A stretch of DNA of 26,542 nt from Chloroflexota bacterium. Lineage in GTDB: Bacteria > Chloroflexota > Dehalococcoidia > Lucifugimonadales > Lucifugimonadaceae. The position numbers and the translations under genes were made by a program. The notes beneath the pieces are model-generated. The model did not search any database. It saw nothing but the letters and a program-made list of their open reading frames with translations, and was not told the origin of the DNA. The DNA is taken from contig JAURLM010000263.1 in the NCBI GenBank assembly GCA_030831265.1, positions 1 through 26,542 of the forward strand, read 5' to 3'. This document shows, one piece after another, positions 15,035 to 22,842 of this stretch; position 1 is the stretch's first letter; the number at the start of each line of letters is the position of its first letter.

Positions 15035-16735
15035 GTGTTCCATTTGAAAGCCTGGTGGGCAGTGACGATACAACGAGCAGCTGAGAGTTCTGGATTCGAG
15101 CCCGTCACATCGAGCCTCACGCGTTCCGAACGATTCTCCCGATACTGGTTCATTTCTCGATCATTGATGCTGTTGTGGCTTGGATTGAGCTTGTGGCAGA
15201 TTGGCGCGTATCCACTCACTGATGGCAACGCTGAGGCTCGCGGCATATTGCTGGGATTCCGGTTGGCTTCCGGAATCGATGACCCGGTTGCTCTCGGTGC
15301 GCCGTTTTTGTCTGGTGCGGCACCACTCTCGTACCTGCTGACTGTTGTTGGCGCTCACATGCTGCCTGCTGGAGAGTTCATGTGGCGTCTACCGTACGCA
15401 CTTGTTGGTGCGATTCAGATGCCGGTACTTCTGCTTCTTGCCGAACGATTCTTTGGACGTAGAGCGGCGGCCTTCGCTGGCATGTTGTTGATTGGTTCCG
15501 GTCTGTTTGCGATCAACCGACTTGCGACTGGTGCTAGCGTTTTCATGACGCTCGAACTCATTGGTGCAATTTTCCTGCTCCGGTACATGGATGACGGTGT
15601 GAGGCGATGGCTGGTGTTCTCCGCACTTGCGTTCGCAGCCGCTGCGCTGACCGTAAGTGCCGGGGTGACGATGCTTCTTGCGGCTGTCGGCATCGCATGG
15701 TTCGTGCGTCGTAACAGACGAGATGTTGTTATCGCGGGATTCACCGGATTGGGACTGGTCATCGGTTACTTCGTGATTGCGGAGATGATCTCTGCTATCT
15801 ACTCGAACATGGCACTGTCTGAACTACCTGGCATGTCGGGGGGCGCGGCTTCCCGGTTTGGCATACACGTGGGTGGTTTCTTCGACTCCTGGATCGTCTA
15901 CGTGGGCGTTCCCGTTTTTGCACTTGTGCTTGTTGGTATTGCGGAAGCCGTTATTCATCGTTACGAACGCCGGACGGTGCTTTTCGCCGTACTGGGGCTT
16001 GTTGTTGCCTTTGCCATCCCAGCTTTGGTTGTGGGGCCGGTTGAAGAGCATCCCATCCTGATTCTGCCGTTGCTTCTTGTCATTGCTGGATATGGCTGGT
16101 CGCAGGTCACGAGGCAACTGCAGTCTGTCGCCACGCAGGGAATGATCGCGATGGCCGTGGTGTCGATCGCGATGGCCGGAGTCGTATGGCAACAGGCTGT
16201 GTTTAACCCGGCGAATCAGTTCACAGATGCGTTGTCCGGGTTACGTGAATATGCGCTTTCGCTAGAACACGGACCGGGAGTTTTTGAAGACGATGGCTAC
16301 GGGATTCAAGCTGTAGCGCAGGTCTTGCGTGAAGAAACTGAACAGGGTGACAGGATATTTGTCAGGGATGGTGTGTCAGCTGCTGCGATCAGCCTCTATG
16401 CCGCCCGTTCCGCTGAGCCAATGAACTTCGATGACTTTAATGGCGGTGCGGCGTTCCTTGATGGAGCATTTCTCGTCATCCGGGGTGAAGATGAGACGTT
16501 CAACGGTGGCCTGAACGGGGCTATTACCGTGGTAGCCAACCACCGTGTATTTGTCGATGAAAAAGTCCTCTACCAGGTTGTCGAATTCGCTTCATCTGGT
16601 GAACCGTTCAGCACACCGGTATGGTGGCGTGCCGAACCTCAAATCAAGCAGTTCACCAACGAACACACGGATTTCCGTGATTTCCTGACTCCGTTGCACA
16701 CTGCGGACTCGACTGACCAACAGCCCGCCGGATAA
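15035..16735 (+). CDS. GT39-like (PMT/ArnT-type) membrane glycosyltransferase
   Basis: The protein has up to 566 residues. Its N-terminal two thirds has about ten hydrophobic helices, and an extracytoplasmic C-terminal domain (about 395-566) follows. The first loop after helix 1 contains GAYPLTDGNAEARG (58-70). D63 and E67 sit where PMT/ArnT-type lipid-linked sugar transferases keep their catalytic acidic residue. The expected role is transfer of a sugar from a polyprenyl-phosphate carrier to a protein or lipid; donor and acceptor are unknown. The start is doubtful. GTG 15035 is the earliest possible start without a ribosome site, and ATG 15167, just before helix 1, is an alternative. A hairpin terminator overlaps the stop codon. 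Confidence 0.75.
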   Translation: MFHLKAWWAVTIQRAAESSGFEPVTSSLTRSERFSRYWFISRSLMLLWLGLSLWQIGAYPLTDGNAEARGILLGFRLASGIDDPVALGAPFLSGAAPLSYLLTVVGAHMLPAGEFMWRLPYALVGAIQMPVLLLLAERFFGRRAAAFAGMLLIGSGLFAINRLATGASVFMTLELIGAIFLLRYMDDGVRRWLVFSALAFAAAALTVSAGVTMLLAAVGIAWFVRRNRRDVVIAGFTGLGLVIGYFVIAEMISAIYSNMALSELPGMSGGAASRFGIHVGGFFDSWIVYVGVPVFALVLVGIAEAVIHRYERRTVLFAVLGLVVAFAIPALVVGPVEEHPILILPLLLVIAGYGWSQVTRQLQSVATQGMIAMAVVSIAMAGVVWQQAVFNPANQFTDALSGLREYALSLEHGPGVFEDDGYGIQAVAQVLREETEQGDRIFVRDGVSAAAISLYAARSAEPMNFDDFNGGAAFLDGAFLVIRGEDETFNGGLNGAITVVANHRVFVDEKVLYQVVEFASSGEPFSTPVWWRAEPQIKQFTNEHTDFRDFLTPLHTADSTDQQPAG

Positions 16736-16753
16736 TTCCCGGTCGGGCTTTGT
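16722..16753 (+). terminator. Intrinsic terminator-like hairpin after the glycosyltransferase
   Basis: AGCCCGCCGG (16722-16731) pairs with CCGGTCGGGCT (16739-16749) with one bulged base and a seven-base loop, followed by TTGT. The stem begins inside the last codons and spans the TAA at 16733-16735. The T-tract is short, so strength is uncertain. Confidence 0.6.
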
Positions 16754-16773
16754 AACCAATGTCATCAGCGGGT

Positions 16774-19700
16774 CTACGCTCGCCGAAGTGACACTGTGAC
16801 CTTGCCACCGTCTAGGTCGTGAGTCTCCTCAGTACCACCGGCAACCCGGTAGTTCAGTTGGAACGATGACGCAAGCGTTTCCTGGATCAGGTACATCGTG
16901 TAGGTGCGCAGGGCATCGGCAATCTCACCTTCCGCCTCGATACCGAGATTTATGCGGTGCGAAATCTCAAGTCCTGCCGTTTTGCGGAGATTCTGCACGA
17001 TGTGGACGATTTCACGCGCAATGCCTTCCGCTCGCAGTTCTGGAGTAACCTCAGTGCTCACAGCAGCCGTGTAGCCGCCGTCTGTCGCAACTGCGTAACC
17101 TTCAGCCGCTCGACGTTCGACAAGTACCTCTCCGGGCTCCAGGGTGAATTCTCCAAGTTGAATCTGCTGGCCGGATTCTGAGAGGCGAGCGATTTCCGCA
17201 CCATCCGCTTCACCAAGAAGGCGGCGAATGTCTCCAAGCTGCTTGCCGTACTTTGGGCCAAGACTGCGTAGTTCGGGTTTTACTTCGTATGAAAGAAGTC
17301 CGCCCTTGCCAGTGACGTCTCTGACTCCCTTTACGTTTAGTTCGTCCGAAAGCTGGCGTTCAATCACTGGCAACGCTTCACGCTCCCAGTCGTGCCTGAC
17401 CTCTACGAGTAGTTCTGCAAGTGGCTGTCGTACCTTCAGGCGTGATTGTGAACGCGCTGAGCGGCCAAGTGATGCCAGCTTGATGGCTAGTTGTGTCTGG
17501 CGTGAGAGTTGTTCGTCGATTAGCGACTTATCAGCTTCTGGCCAGTCTGCGAGGTGAACCGAGTCCGGCGCGTTCTTATCGTGCCCGACTGTGAGCTGTT
17601 GCCACATCTGTTCCGAGACGAACGGCATGAACGGCGCTATCAGTCGCGTGAGTGTTGTCAGGCAGTAGTGCAGGGCAGAGTAAGCAGCGATCTTGTCGCC
17701 ATCGTTCTCACTCTTCCAGAAACGTCGTCTAGACAGCCGCACGTACCAGTTGGACAGGCCATCGACATACTGTTCGATAGCCTGCGCTGCGTACTCAATG
17801 CGCCAGCCTTCCATGTATTCAGTGACGCGCTCAATGAGCAGGTTGGTTTCGGAGATGATCCAACGGTCCAGTTCCGTCAACTCGTCGGACGGCGGCGTTC
17901 CCGCTTTCTGGTTAAGCAGAGACTGCTCAACTGTCCAGCCATCGAGCGCCGCGTAGGTTGTGAAGAACGAGAAGATGTTCCACAGTGGGATGAGGAACTG
18001 CCTTCGGACATCGTCACCAGGGCCGTATCCAAAGTTCAAGTTGGATGCCGGGTTGTGGCGTGAATAGACCCAGCGCATCACGTCCACGCCCATTTTTTCT
18101 GCGGCTTCCTCAAACCAGATGGCGTTGCCCTTGGACTTGTGCATCTCTTCACCCTTCTCATCACGCATCAGTGCGTATGAGAAGACGTTCTCTGCGGGCG
18201 GCTGGCCTTCCAGCGCAACACTCATGGTGATGAGTGAGTAGAACCAGTTTCTGAACTGGCCGGGGAAGCTCTCCGATATCCACTTTGCCGGGTACCACTT
18301 CTCCCAGTTGGAGCGGTCATGCCTGTAGCCGAGTGTGGAGAATGAAACGATACCCGCGTCCAGCCACGCGTTGCCAACGTCGGGGATTCGGCTGACTGTG
18401 GAACCGCAGCCTGAGCACTGGATCTTTACATTGTCGATCCACGGCCTGTGAGGTGAATTCCCGGCGAAAGCGTCCCATCCTTCGATGGCGCGCACCTTGA
18501 GTTCGTCATCGGAACCGATCACCTCGAACTTGCCGCAGTCGGCGCACTTCCAGATCGGGAGAGCCAGTCCCCAGTACCGCTTCTTGGAGATCATCCAGTC
18601 GCCCATGTTGCGGAGCCAGTCGATCTCCCTGGCTTCGCCGAACGGCGGAATCCAGTTCATCTTGCGCGTTGCTTCCATCAACCGGGGGCGCAATTCGTCC
18701 ATAGAGATGAACCACTCGTTGACCAGCCGGAAGACGAGTTCTGTGCCGCATCGCCAGCAGATGGGGTAGCGGTGCTTGTATTTTTCGACCTTGTAGAAGA
18801 CGTTCTTGCGTTTGAGGTCATCGAAAATATCGTCATTGACCTCGGAGACCGGGCGGCCGTCGAGGAATCCGAAGCCGGTCATATAGACGCCAGAGTCATC
18901 CAGCGGAGCGATGATCGGTAGGCCGTTTTCCTTGCCCAGCCGGAAGTCCTCGGCACCTGCTCCTGGAGCGATGTGTACGATGCCTGTTCCCTCTTCTTCG
19001 CCAACGTCCTCCCACTCGAGCACGCGGTGGGCATCTTTCGCCTTCGACTGTGCGGGAACCTCGTCGAACGGTCCTCTATACCGCCAACCTGCAAGTTCTG
19101 AGCCCTTTACTGTTTCCATCACCGTGTGCTCACCCTTGAGGACGTGCAGGCGTTGCGCTCCAAGCCAGATCTTCTCGGTGCGCTCTTCGCGGTTTACGGT
19201 GTACGTATTTTCTACCAGCACGTAGTCGTTCTCTTTGTTAACAGCAGCGGCCACATTGGCAACTAGAGTCCACGGTGTGGTCGTCCAAACCAGCAGAGAC
19301 TCGCCTTCGCGTTCTAGCAGTGGGAACTTCAAGAAAAATCCGGGGTGGACAATCTCCTGGTAGCCCTCGGTGACAATTTCCTGCTGGGACAATCCGGTGC
19401 CGCAGCGCGGGCACCACGGCATTACGTCTTCGCCCTCGTAGAGCCAGCCGTTGTCGGCGCAGCGTTTCAGAAAGAGCCAGATGGTGTAGTTGTTCTCGTC
19501 AGACATGGTCTGGTACGAGTTGTCCCAGTCCATGAAGTAGCCAAGCCGTTTTGACTGTTCAGAAATCCGCTCAGAGAACATCTGGACGCGGGCCTTACAG
19601 TCCTCGACGAAGCGGTCGATGCCGTAGCTTTCGATCTCACGCTTCGACTTGAACCCTTTTTCTTTTTCTACCTCTACCTCGACCCACAGGCCCTGGCCAT

Positions 19701-19974
19701 CGAAGCCGTTCTGGAAACGCTGCGCGTAACCTTGCATGTTGCGGAAACGCAGGAAGATGTCCTTGTAGGATCGGCCCCATGCGTGATGGACACCCATCGG
19801 GTTGTTTGCTGTGATTGGGCCGTCCATGAACGGGAATTTCTTCGATGCGCCATCGTTGCGGTGCAGGTACCGGTTCACCACATCCCGGTCTTTCCATAGA
19901 CCGAGGATGCTGTGCTCCAACGCGATGAAATCGACCTTTGAGTCGACGGCTTCAAATTTTTTACCTGTGGTCAC
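16774..19974 (-). CDS. ileS: Isoleucyl-tRNA synthetase
   Basis: The class I synthetase charges tRNA-Ile. From GTG 19974 it has 1066 residues. The HIGH motif appears as HHAW (63-66, GVHHAWGRSYKD) and KMSKS as HKSKG (within EEMHKSKGN). The CP1 editing domain (LLVWTTTPWTLVANVAAAV) is intact. Four CxxC pairs (CPRC, CWRC, CADC, CSGC) suggest zinc sites. The C-terminal anticodon-binding domain is present. The Ile assignment is supported by the T-box leader with an ATC specifier. I prefer GTG 19974, which has AAAGGT seven bases upstream. ATG 19992 lies right after the terminator with no ribosome site. Reading further upstream to 20088 would run through the terminator and T-box and is not coding. Confidence 0.95.
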   Translation of the reverse strand: MTTGKKFEAVDSKVDFIALEHSILGLWKDRDVVNRYLHRNDGASKKFPFMDGPITANNPMGVHHAWGRSYKDIFLRFRNMQGYAQRFQNGFDGQGLWVEVEVEKEKGFKSKREIESYGIDRFVEDCKARVQMFSERISEQSKRLGYFMDWDNSYQTMSDENNYTIWLFLKRCADNGWLYEGEDVMPWCPRCGTGLSQQEIVTEGYQEIVHPGFFLKFPLLEREGESLLVWTTTPWTLVANVAAAVNKENDYVLVENTYTVNREERTEKIWLGAQRLHVLKGEHTVMETVKGSELAGWRYRGPFDEVPAQSKAKDAHRVLEWEDVGEEEGTGIVHIAPGAGAEDFRLGKENGLPIIAPLDDSGVYMTGFGFLDGRPVSEVNDDIFDDLKRKNVFYKVEKYKHRYPICWRCGTELVFRLVNEWFISMDELRPRLMEATRKMNWIPPFGEAREIDWLRNMGDWMISKKRYWGLALPIWKCADCGKFEVIGSDDELKVRAIEGWDAFAGNSPHRPWIDNVKIQCSGCGSTVSRIPDVGNAWLDAGIVSFSTLGYRHDRSNWEKWYPAKWISESFPGQFRNWFYSLITMSVALEGQPPAENVFSYALMRDEKGEEMHKSKGNAIWFEEAAEKMGVDVMRWVYSRHNPASNLNFGYGPGDDVRRQFLIPLWNIFSFFTTYAALDGWTVEQSLLNQKAGTPPSDELTELDRWIISETNLLIERVTEYMEGWRIEYAAQAIEQYVDGLSNWYVRLSRRRFWKSENDGDKIAAYSALHYCLTTLTRLIAPFMPFVSEQMWQQLTVGHDKNAPDSVHLADWPEADKSLIDEQLSRQTQLAIKLASLGRSARSQSRLKVRQPLAELLVEVRHDWEREALPVIERQLSDELNVKGVRDVTGKGGLLSYEVKPELRSLGPKYGKQLGDIRRLLGEADGAEIARLSESGQQIQLGEFTLEPGEVLVERRAAEGYAVATDGGYTAAVSTEVTPELRAEGIAREIVHIVQNLRKTAGLEISHRINLGIEAEGEIADALRTYTMYLIQETLASSFQLNYRVAGGTEETHDLDGGKVTVSLRRA

Positions 19975-20003
19975 GTTGCTACCTTTTCGCATGTTTGCCG
20001 GAC

Positions 20004-20042
20004 AAAAAAAGACCCGCCCCAAGATTTGTTCTGGGACGGGTT
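20004..20042 (-). terminator. T-box leader intrinsic terminator
   Basis: On the minus strand AACCCGTCCCAG pairs with the downstream CTTGGGGCGGGTC (with G-U pairs) around AACAAAT. A run of seven T follows (20010-20004). The hairpin lies 30 bases before the GTG start of ileS. In the T-box mechanism it forms when tRNA-Ile is charged and is replaced by the antiterminator when it is uncharged. Confidence 0.93.
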
Positions 20043-20280
20043 GAATGAAAATACTTCCCGCGGTACCACCCGGATTCCTGCCAATCACGTAGCTACGCTC
20101 AAAGCAGGCTCTTGTGTGGCCGGTGTAACGGTCAGCCAGACCGGCGTTCCTTACAGGGCGGCATGCGCCGTTCAGGTTGCCGCTCAGAAGTGATGTTCAG
20201 CCTGTGCCGTGGTCCGCTTCCACCAGCCGGACTCGCTTTTCACGCGCTTACAGGCTTACTCGTCTTCGTCAAAGCGTGTT
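20004..20280 (-). promoter_or_regulatory. T-box riboswitch (isoleucine specifier) controlling ileS
   Basis: The minus-strand leader contains the hallmark T-box sequence GGGTGGTACCGCGGGAA (20071-20055), whose bulge pairs with the NCCA end of uncharged tRNA. Stem I elements include AGCGAGTCCGG and CTGGTGGAAG (about 20238-20217). The specifier region reads GAACATCACTTCTGAG, with the codon ATC at 20194-20192, the isoleucine codon expected for this gene. A terminator follows at 20042-20004, so control is transcriptional: uncharged tRNA-Ile stabilises the antiterminator and allows ileS expression. The 5' boundary is approximate because no promoter could be identified with confidence. Confidence 0.95.
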
Positions 20281-20361
20281 CGATATCGATATTAGTGTAA
20301 CCGTGATGCTGGAATGATGTAATTAGTCAACTTGAACCGGGATTTGGCCCAGGCTGCTGAT

Positions 20362-21114
20362 TCAATCACCGATCTTAGCGCTGAATAGTTTGCTGTAGAC
20401 AGCGTGACCATCTTGAAACTGGCTGCGGATGAGCTGAATCTCAGTCACCGGGATTGCTGCACGTTCAGGCGGAAGGACAGATCGCCTCCAGCTGAACCCG
20501 ACATCGCCTGCGTACTGTGGCTCGAGGTCGCGCTCAGCCCTGCCAACTGTAATGTGCGGAGTAAATGGGCGTCGTTCAGGCTGGAAATGGATCGACCGCA
20601 TTGCACCTTCGATGCGCCCCTGCAGTTGCATCAGATGTTTCACTTCACCATCAAGCCCGATCCAGAGGATCTTGGGCGAATGGTACGAAGGGAATGCCCC
20701 TGTCTCACCAAGCCGTAAAGTGAATGGCGCCGTGTTTGCCGCCGCCAGTTCCAACTGCTCTTCAACTTCGGGGATTCGCTCTGTTGGGGTATCACCCAGG
20801 AATAGCAGCGTTATGTGTACATTTTCGCGCCGCGTCCACCTGACGTTGTCTCCCGCCATGGCTGGCATGTCGTTGATGAACGTGGCAATTTCTTCGATTG
20901 CCTCCGACGATAACGCAAGTGATATGAACAGGCGCATGGTTGGCGTGCCGGGCGGTAAGACTCGCTTACCGATACGCATTGACCATTCGGGCTCCCCGGA
21001 CTTTACGGGAGGCTTTTCGCGTGGAGGCCTGTGCGGGAACTCTCGGCGAGGTGGACGTTCCTGCCCTTCGCGTGTTCTGTTGAAATCACCACTATCCGGT
21101 CTTGAAGTTGTCAT
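20362..21114 (-). CDS. thpR: RNA 2',3'-cyclic phosphodiesterase (ThpR/LigT family)
   Basis: The 2H phosphoesterase shows both catalytic HxT motifs: H100-I-T102 (NVHITLLFLG) and H187-I-T189 (FTPHITVGRA). Family members hydrolyse 2',3'-cyclic phosphate ends of RNA and can ligate 2'-5' tRNA halves in vitro. The conserved domain begins at M60 (MRLFISLAL), where most homologues start. From ATG 21114 there is an extra 59-residue Arg/Pro-rich segment (for example RPPRREFPHRPPREKPP). The ATG for M60 (20937) has no ribosome site, and neither does 21114, so the start is undecided. The segment is open and basic, which supports its being translated. The gene is divergent from the CopD-like gene. Confidence 0.88.
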   Translation of the reverse strand: MTTSRPDSGDFNRTREGQERPPRREFPHRPPREKPPVKSGEPEWSMRIGKRVLPPGTPTMRLFISLALSSEAIEEIATFINDMPAMAGDNVRWTRRENVHITLLFLGDTPTERIPEVEEQLELAAANTAPFTLRLGETGAFPSYHSPKILWIGLDGEVKHLMQLQGRIEGAMRSIHFQPERRPFTPHITVGRAERDLEPQYAGDVGFSWRRSVLPPERAAIPVTEIQLIRSQFQDGHAVYSKLFSAKIGD

Positions 21115-21209
21115 ATATGTGTATTAAACCAAGCGCGGACGCTCTGTGGCGTCCAAACTGGCACCAGTCAGAGCCAAATCGGCCCCCGAGAGAGACCCGG
21201 AGTGAGGCA

Positions 21210-21734
21210 TTGAAGGAATACATCACTTTTGCGCTTGTGACGGTGCATGTCCTCAGCGCGGTCATATGGGTCGGCGGGGCACTGTTCATCGCAGTCGTTA
21301 TGGTGCCGGTCAGCCGAGGCATGGAGCCACCGGGGCTGGGATTGCGGTTTGTACGGCTGGCAGCAGTCCGGTTTCGTGGGCTGGCATGGGGGCTGTTGCT
21401 GACAATGGTCGTGAGCGGGGCCGTTCTGCTGGAGTTGCGAGATATTGGTTTTGCGCGGTGGGATGAACCGCAATTCTGGCGCAGCGATCTTGGCCGCGTC
21501 TTGCTGGTCAAGTATGTGCTCGTTGCATTGCTGCTGGCGTTGAGTGCAGTGCATGACTTTGTCCTGGGCCCGCGCGTTGCAGTCGCACTGGATGGCCTGG
21601 CACCGGGTGCGCCGCGTCCTGCCGGGGTAATGGCGATGCGGCGCAGGATGATAATGCTGGCGAGACTGAACATGGTTCTTGCCCTTGCGATAGTCATAAC
21701 CGGCCTCATGATCCTCCGTGGAATCCCCGGCTGA
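21210..21734 (+). CDS. CopD-like four-helix membrane protein
   Basis: The 174-residue membrane protein has four hydrophobic helices (about 5-33, 52-76, 97-116, 147-168). Two histidines lie in or next to helices: H13 (TVHVLSAVIWVGG) and H115 (LSAVHDFVLGPR). These are typical of the CopD/HemJ-like fold, where such residues can bind heme or copper. The substrate is unknown. I place the start at TTG 21210, with GGAG and GAGG just upstream and a sensible helix-1 N-terminus. The reading frame opens further upstream (a TTG at 21102), but that adds a polar, low-quality N-terminus overlapping the 5' end of thpR. Confidence 0.65.
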   Translation: MKEYITFALVTVHVLSAVIWVGGALFIAVVMVPVSRGMEPPGLGLRFVRLAAVRFRGLAWGLLLTMVVSGAVLLELRDIGFARWDEPQFWRSDLGRVLLVKYVLVALLLALSAVHDFVLGPRVAVALDGLAPGAPRPAGVMAMRRRMIMLARLNMVLALAIVITGLMILRGIPG

Positions 21735-21749
21735 TTGGTTTTCACGGGC

Positions 21750-21755
21750 TATAAT
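21750..21755 (+). promoter_or_regulatory. Candidate -10 box for the OCD-family gene
   Basis: A perfect TATAAT occurs 70 bases before the start of the OCD-family gene, in the short gap after the CopD-like gene. No convincing -35 element is present at the usual spacing. The sequence AATCCCCGGC occurs on either side (21722-21731 and 21753-21762), 31 bases apart. Confidence 0.35.
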
Positions 21756-21825
21756 CCCCGGCATCTGATACTGACCAGTGGTGAATAGCGCTCAAACCCC
21801 GATCGAATTCCCGGAGAAATAAGAA

Positions 21826-22815
21826 ATGGCACTGCTCCTCTCCCGCTCTGACGTCCAGAAACTGCTGCCTATGTCCAAGGCGATCGACGTTGTCGAAAGC
21901 GCGTTCAGTGAACTGGCGAACGGTACTGCTGAGATGCCACCCAGGACGGTGCTCATCGACCAGAAGGTTGGCGGATGGATAGCGTTCATGCCTTCGTATC
22001 TGAAATCCGGTGGAGCGCTAGGAGTCAAAGCTGTCACCGTGTACAAGGGCAACCCTGAAAAATACGGAATGCCGACCACTCTTGCCACGATCATCGTGAT
22101 GGACAACCAGACGGGGCAAACACTGGCAGTCATGGACGGTGGATTCCTTACTGCTGTGCGGACAGGCGCAGTTTCCGGTGTGGCAACCCGCCATCTCGCA
22201 AGAAAAAACTCAAAGATTGGCGGCATCCTCGGAACCGGCGTGCAGGCCCGGGCGCAGGTGGTTGCCATGTGTGAAGCGGCGAACCTTGATGAAGTTCTGT
22301 CGTTCTCCGTTGACCGTGACGACCGTCGTAAGGCGTTCGCCGATGAGCTTTCTGCGACAACCGGCGTGCCGATGCGACTGGTTTCGAGCACGCAGGATGT
22401 ACTAGCGAACAGCGATGTGGTGGCACTGGCGACGACTGCAGCGAACCCGATAGTCAAAGCTGACTGGTGGAAGGAAGGCGTTCACATCAACGCCATCGGC
22501 TCACACGCTCCCGGTGTACGGGAGTTGGATACGGCGACCATTGTCAAATCCAAAGTGGTGTGTGATCAGAAAGAAGCATGTCTTGCTGAGGCGGGTGACG
22601 TGCAGATTCCTATCGAAGAAGGCGCATACTCTGCAGACAAAATTCATGGTGATCTTGGAGCCGTGGTCAACGGAACGATTCCGGGACGCGAGAACGATTC
22701 CGAGATAACGCTGTTCAAGAGCGTGGGTCTGGCTATCCAGGACATATCCTGCGCTGCACTGGTTTACCAGCAGGCGGTAGAGCAGGGTGTAGGCACCGAA
22801 TTCGCTTTCTCCTAG
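21826..22815 (+). CDS. Ornithine cyclodeaminase/mu-crystallin family protein
   Basis: The 329-residue NAD(P)-dependent enzyme carries the family signatures K68 (LGVKAV), R112 (LTAVRTGAVSG), the dinucleotide-binding GILGTGVQARAQ (133-144) and IGSHAPGVRELD (224-235, with D235). The family includes ornithine cyclodeaminase, alanine dehydrogenase, ketimine reductases and lysine cyclodeaminase, so the substrate is open. A strong ribosome site (CCGGAGAAATAAGAA) precedes the ATG. The amidase gene begins 27 bases after its stop, suggesting cotranscription and possibly a shared nitrogenous substrate (amide hydrolysis plus imine/amino acid handling). That link is inference. Confidence 0.92.
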   Translation: MALLLSRSDVQKLLPMSKAIDVVESAFSELANGTAEMPPRTVLIDQKVGGWIAFMPSYLKSGGALGVKAVTVYKGNPEKYGMPTTLATIIVMDNQTGQTLAVMDGGFLTAVRTGAVSGVATRHLARKNSKIGGILGTGVQARAQVVAMCEAANLDEVLSFSVDRDDRRKAFADELSATTGVPMRLVSSTQDVLANSDVVALATTAANPIVKADWWKEGVHINAIGSHAPGVRELDTATIVKSKVVCDQKEACLAEAGDVQIPIEEGAYSADKIHGDLGAVVNGTIPGRENDSEITLFKSVGLAIQDISCAALVYQQAVEQGVGTEFAFS

Positions 22816-22842
22816 GTTTCAAAAGGTCTTATTACAGCCAAC

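Noticed and set aside
15085..15125. Possible tRNA remnant: the encoded peptide SSGFEPVTSSLTR resembles spurious translations of tRNA genes, and the minus strand contains GGGCTCGAATCC, similar to a T-loop.
   Set aside because: No matching T-stem, anticodon arm or acceptor stem could be assembled on either strand, so no tRNA is called. It does add doubt about the glycosyltransferase start.
19993..20088. N-terminal extension of ileS to an ATG at 20088.
   Set aside because: The stretch contains the T-box sequence and the intrinsic terminator, so it is leader RNA, not coding sequence.
21092..21764. Minus-strand open frames opposite the CopD-like gene.
   Set aside because: Their translations are rich in Arg, Ser, Thr, His and Gln without structure or motifs, while the plus strand encodes four clear membrane helices.
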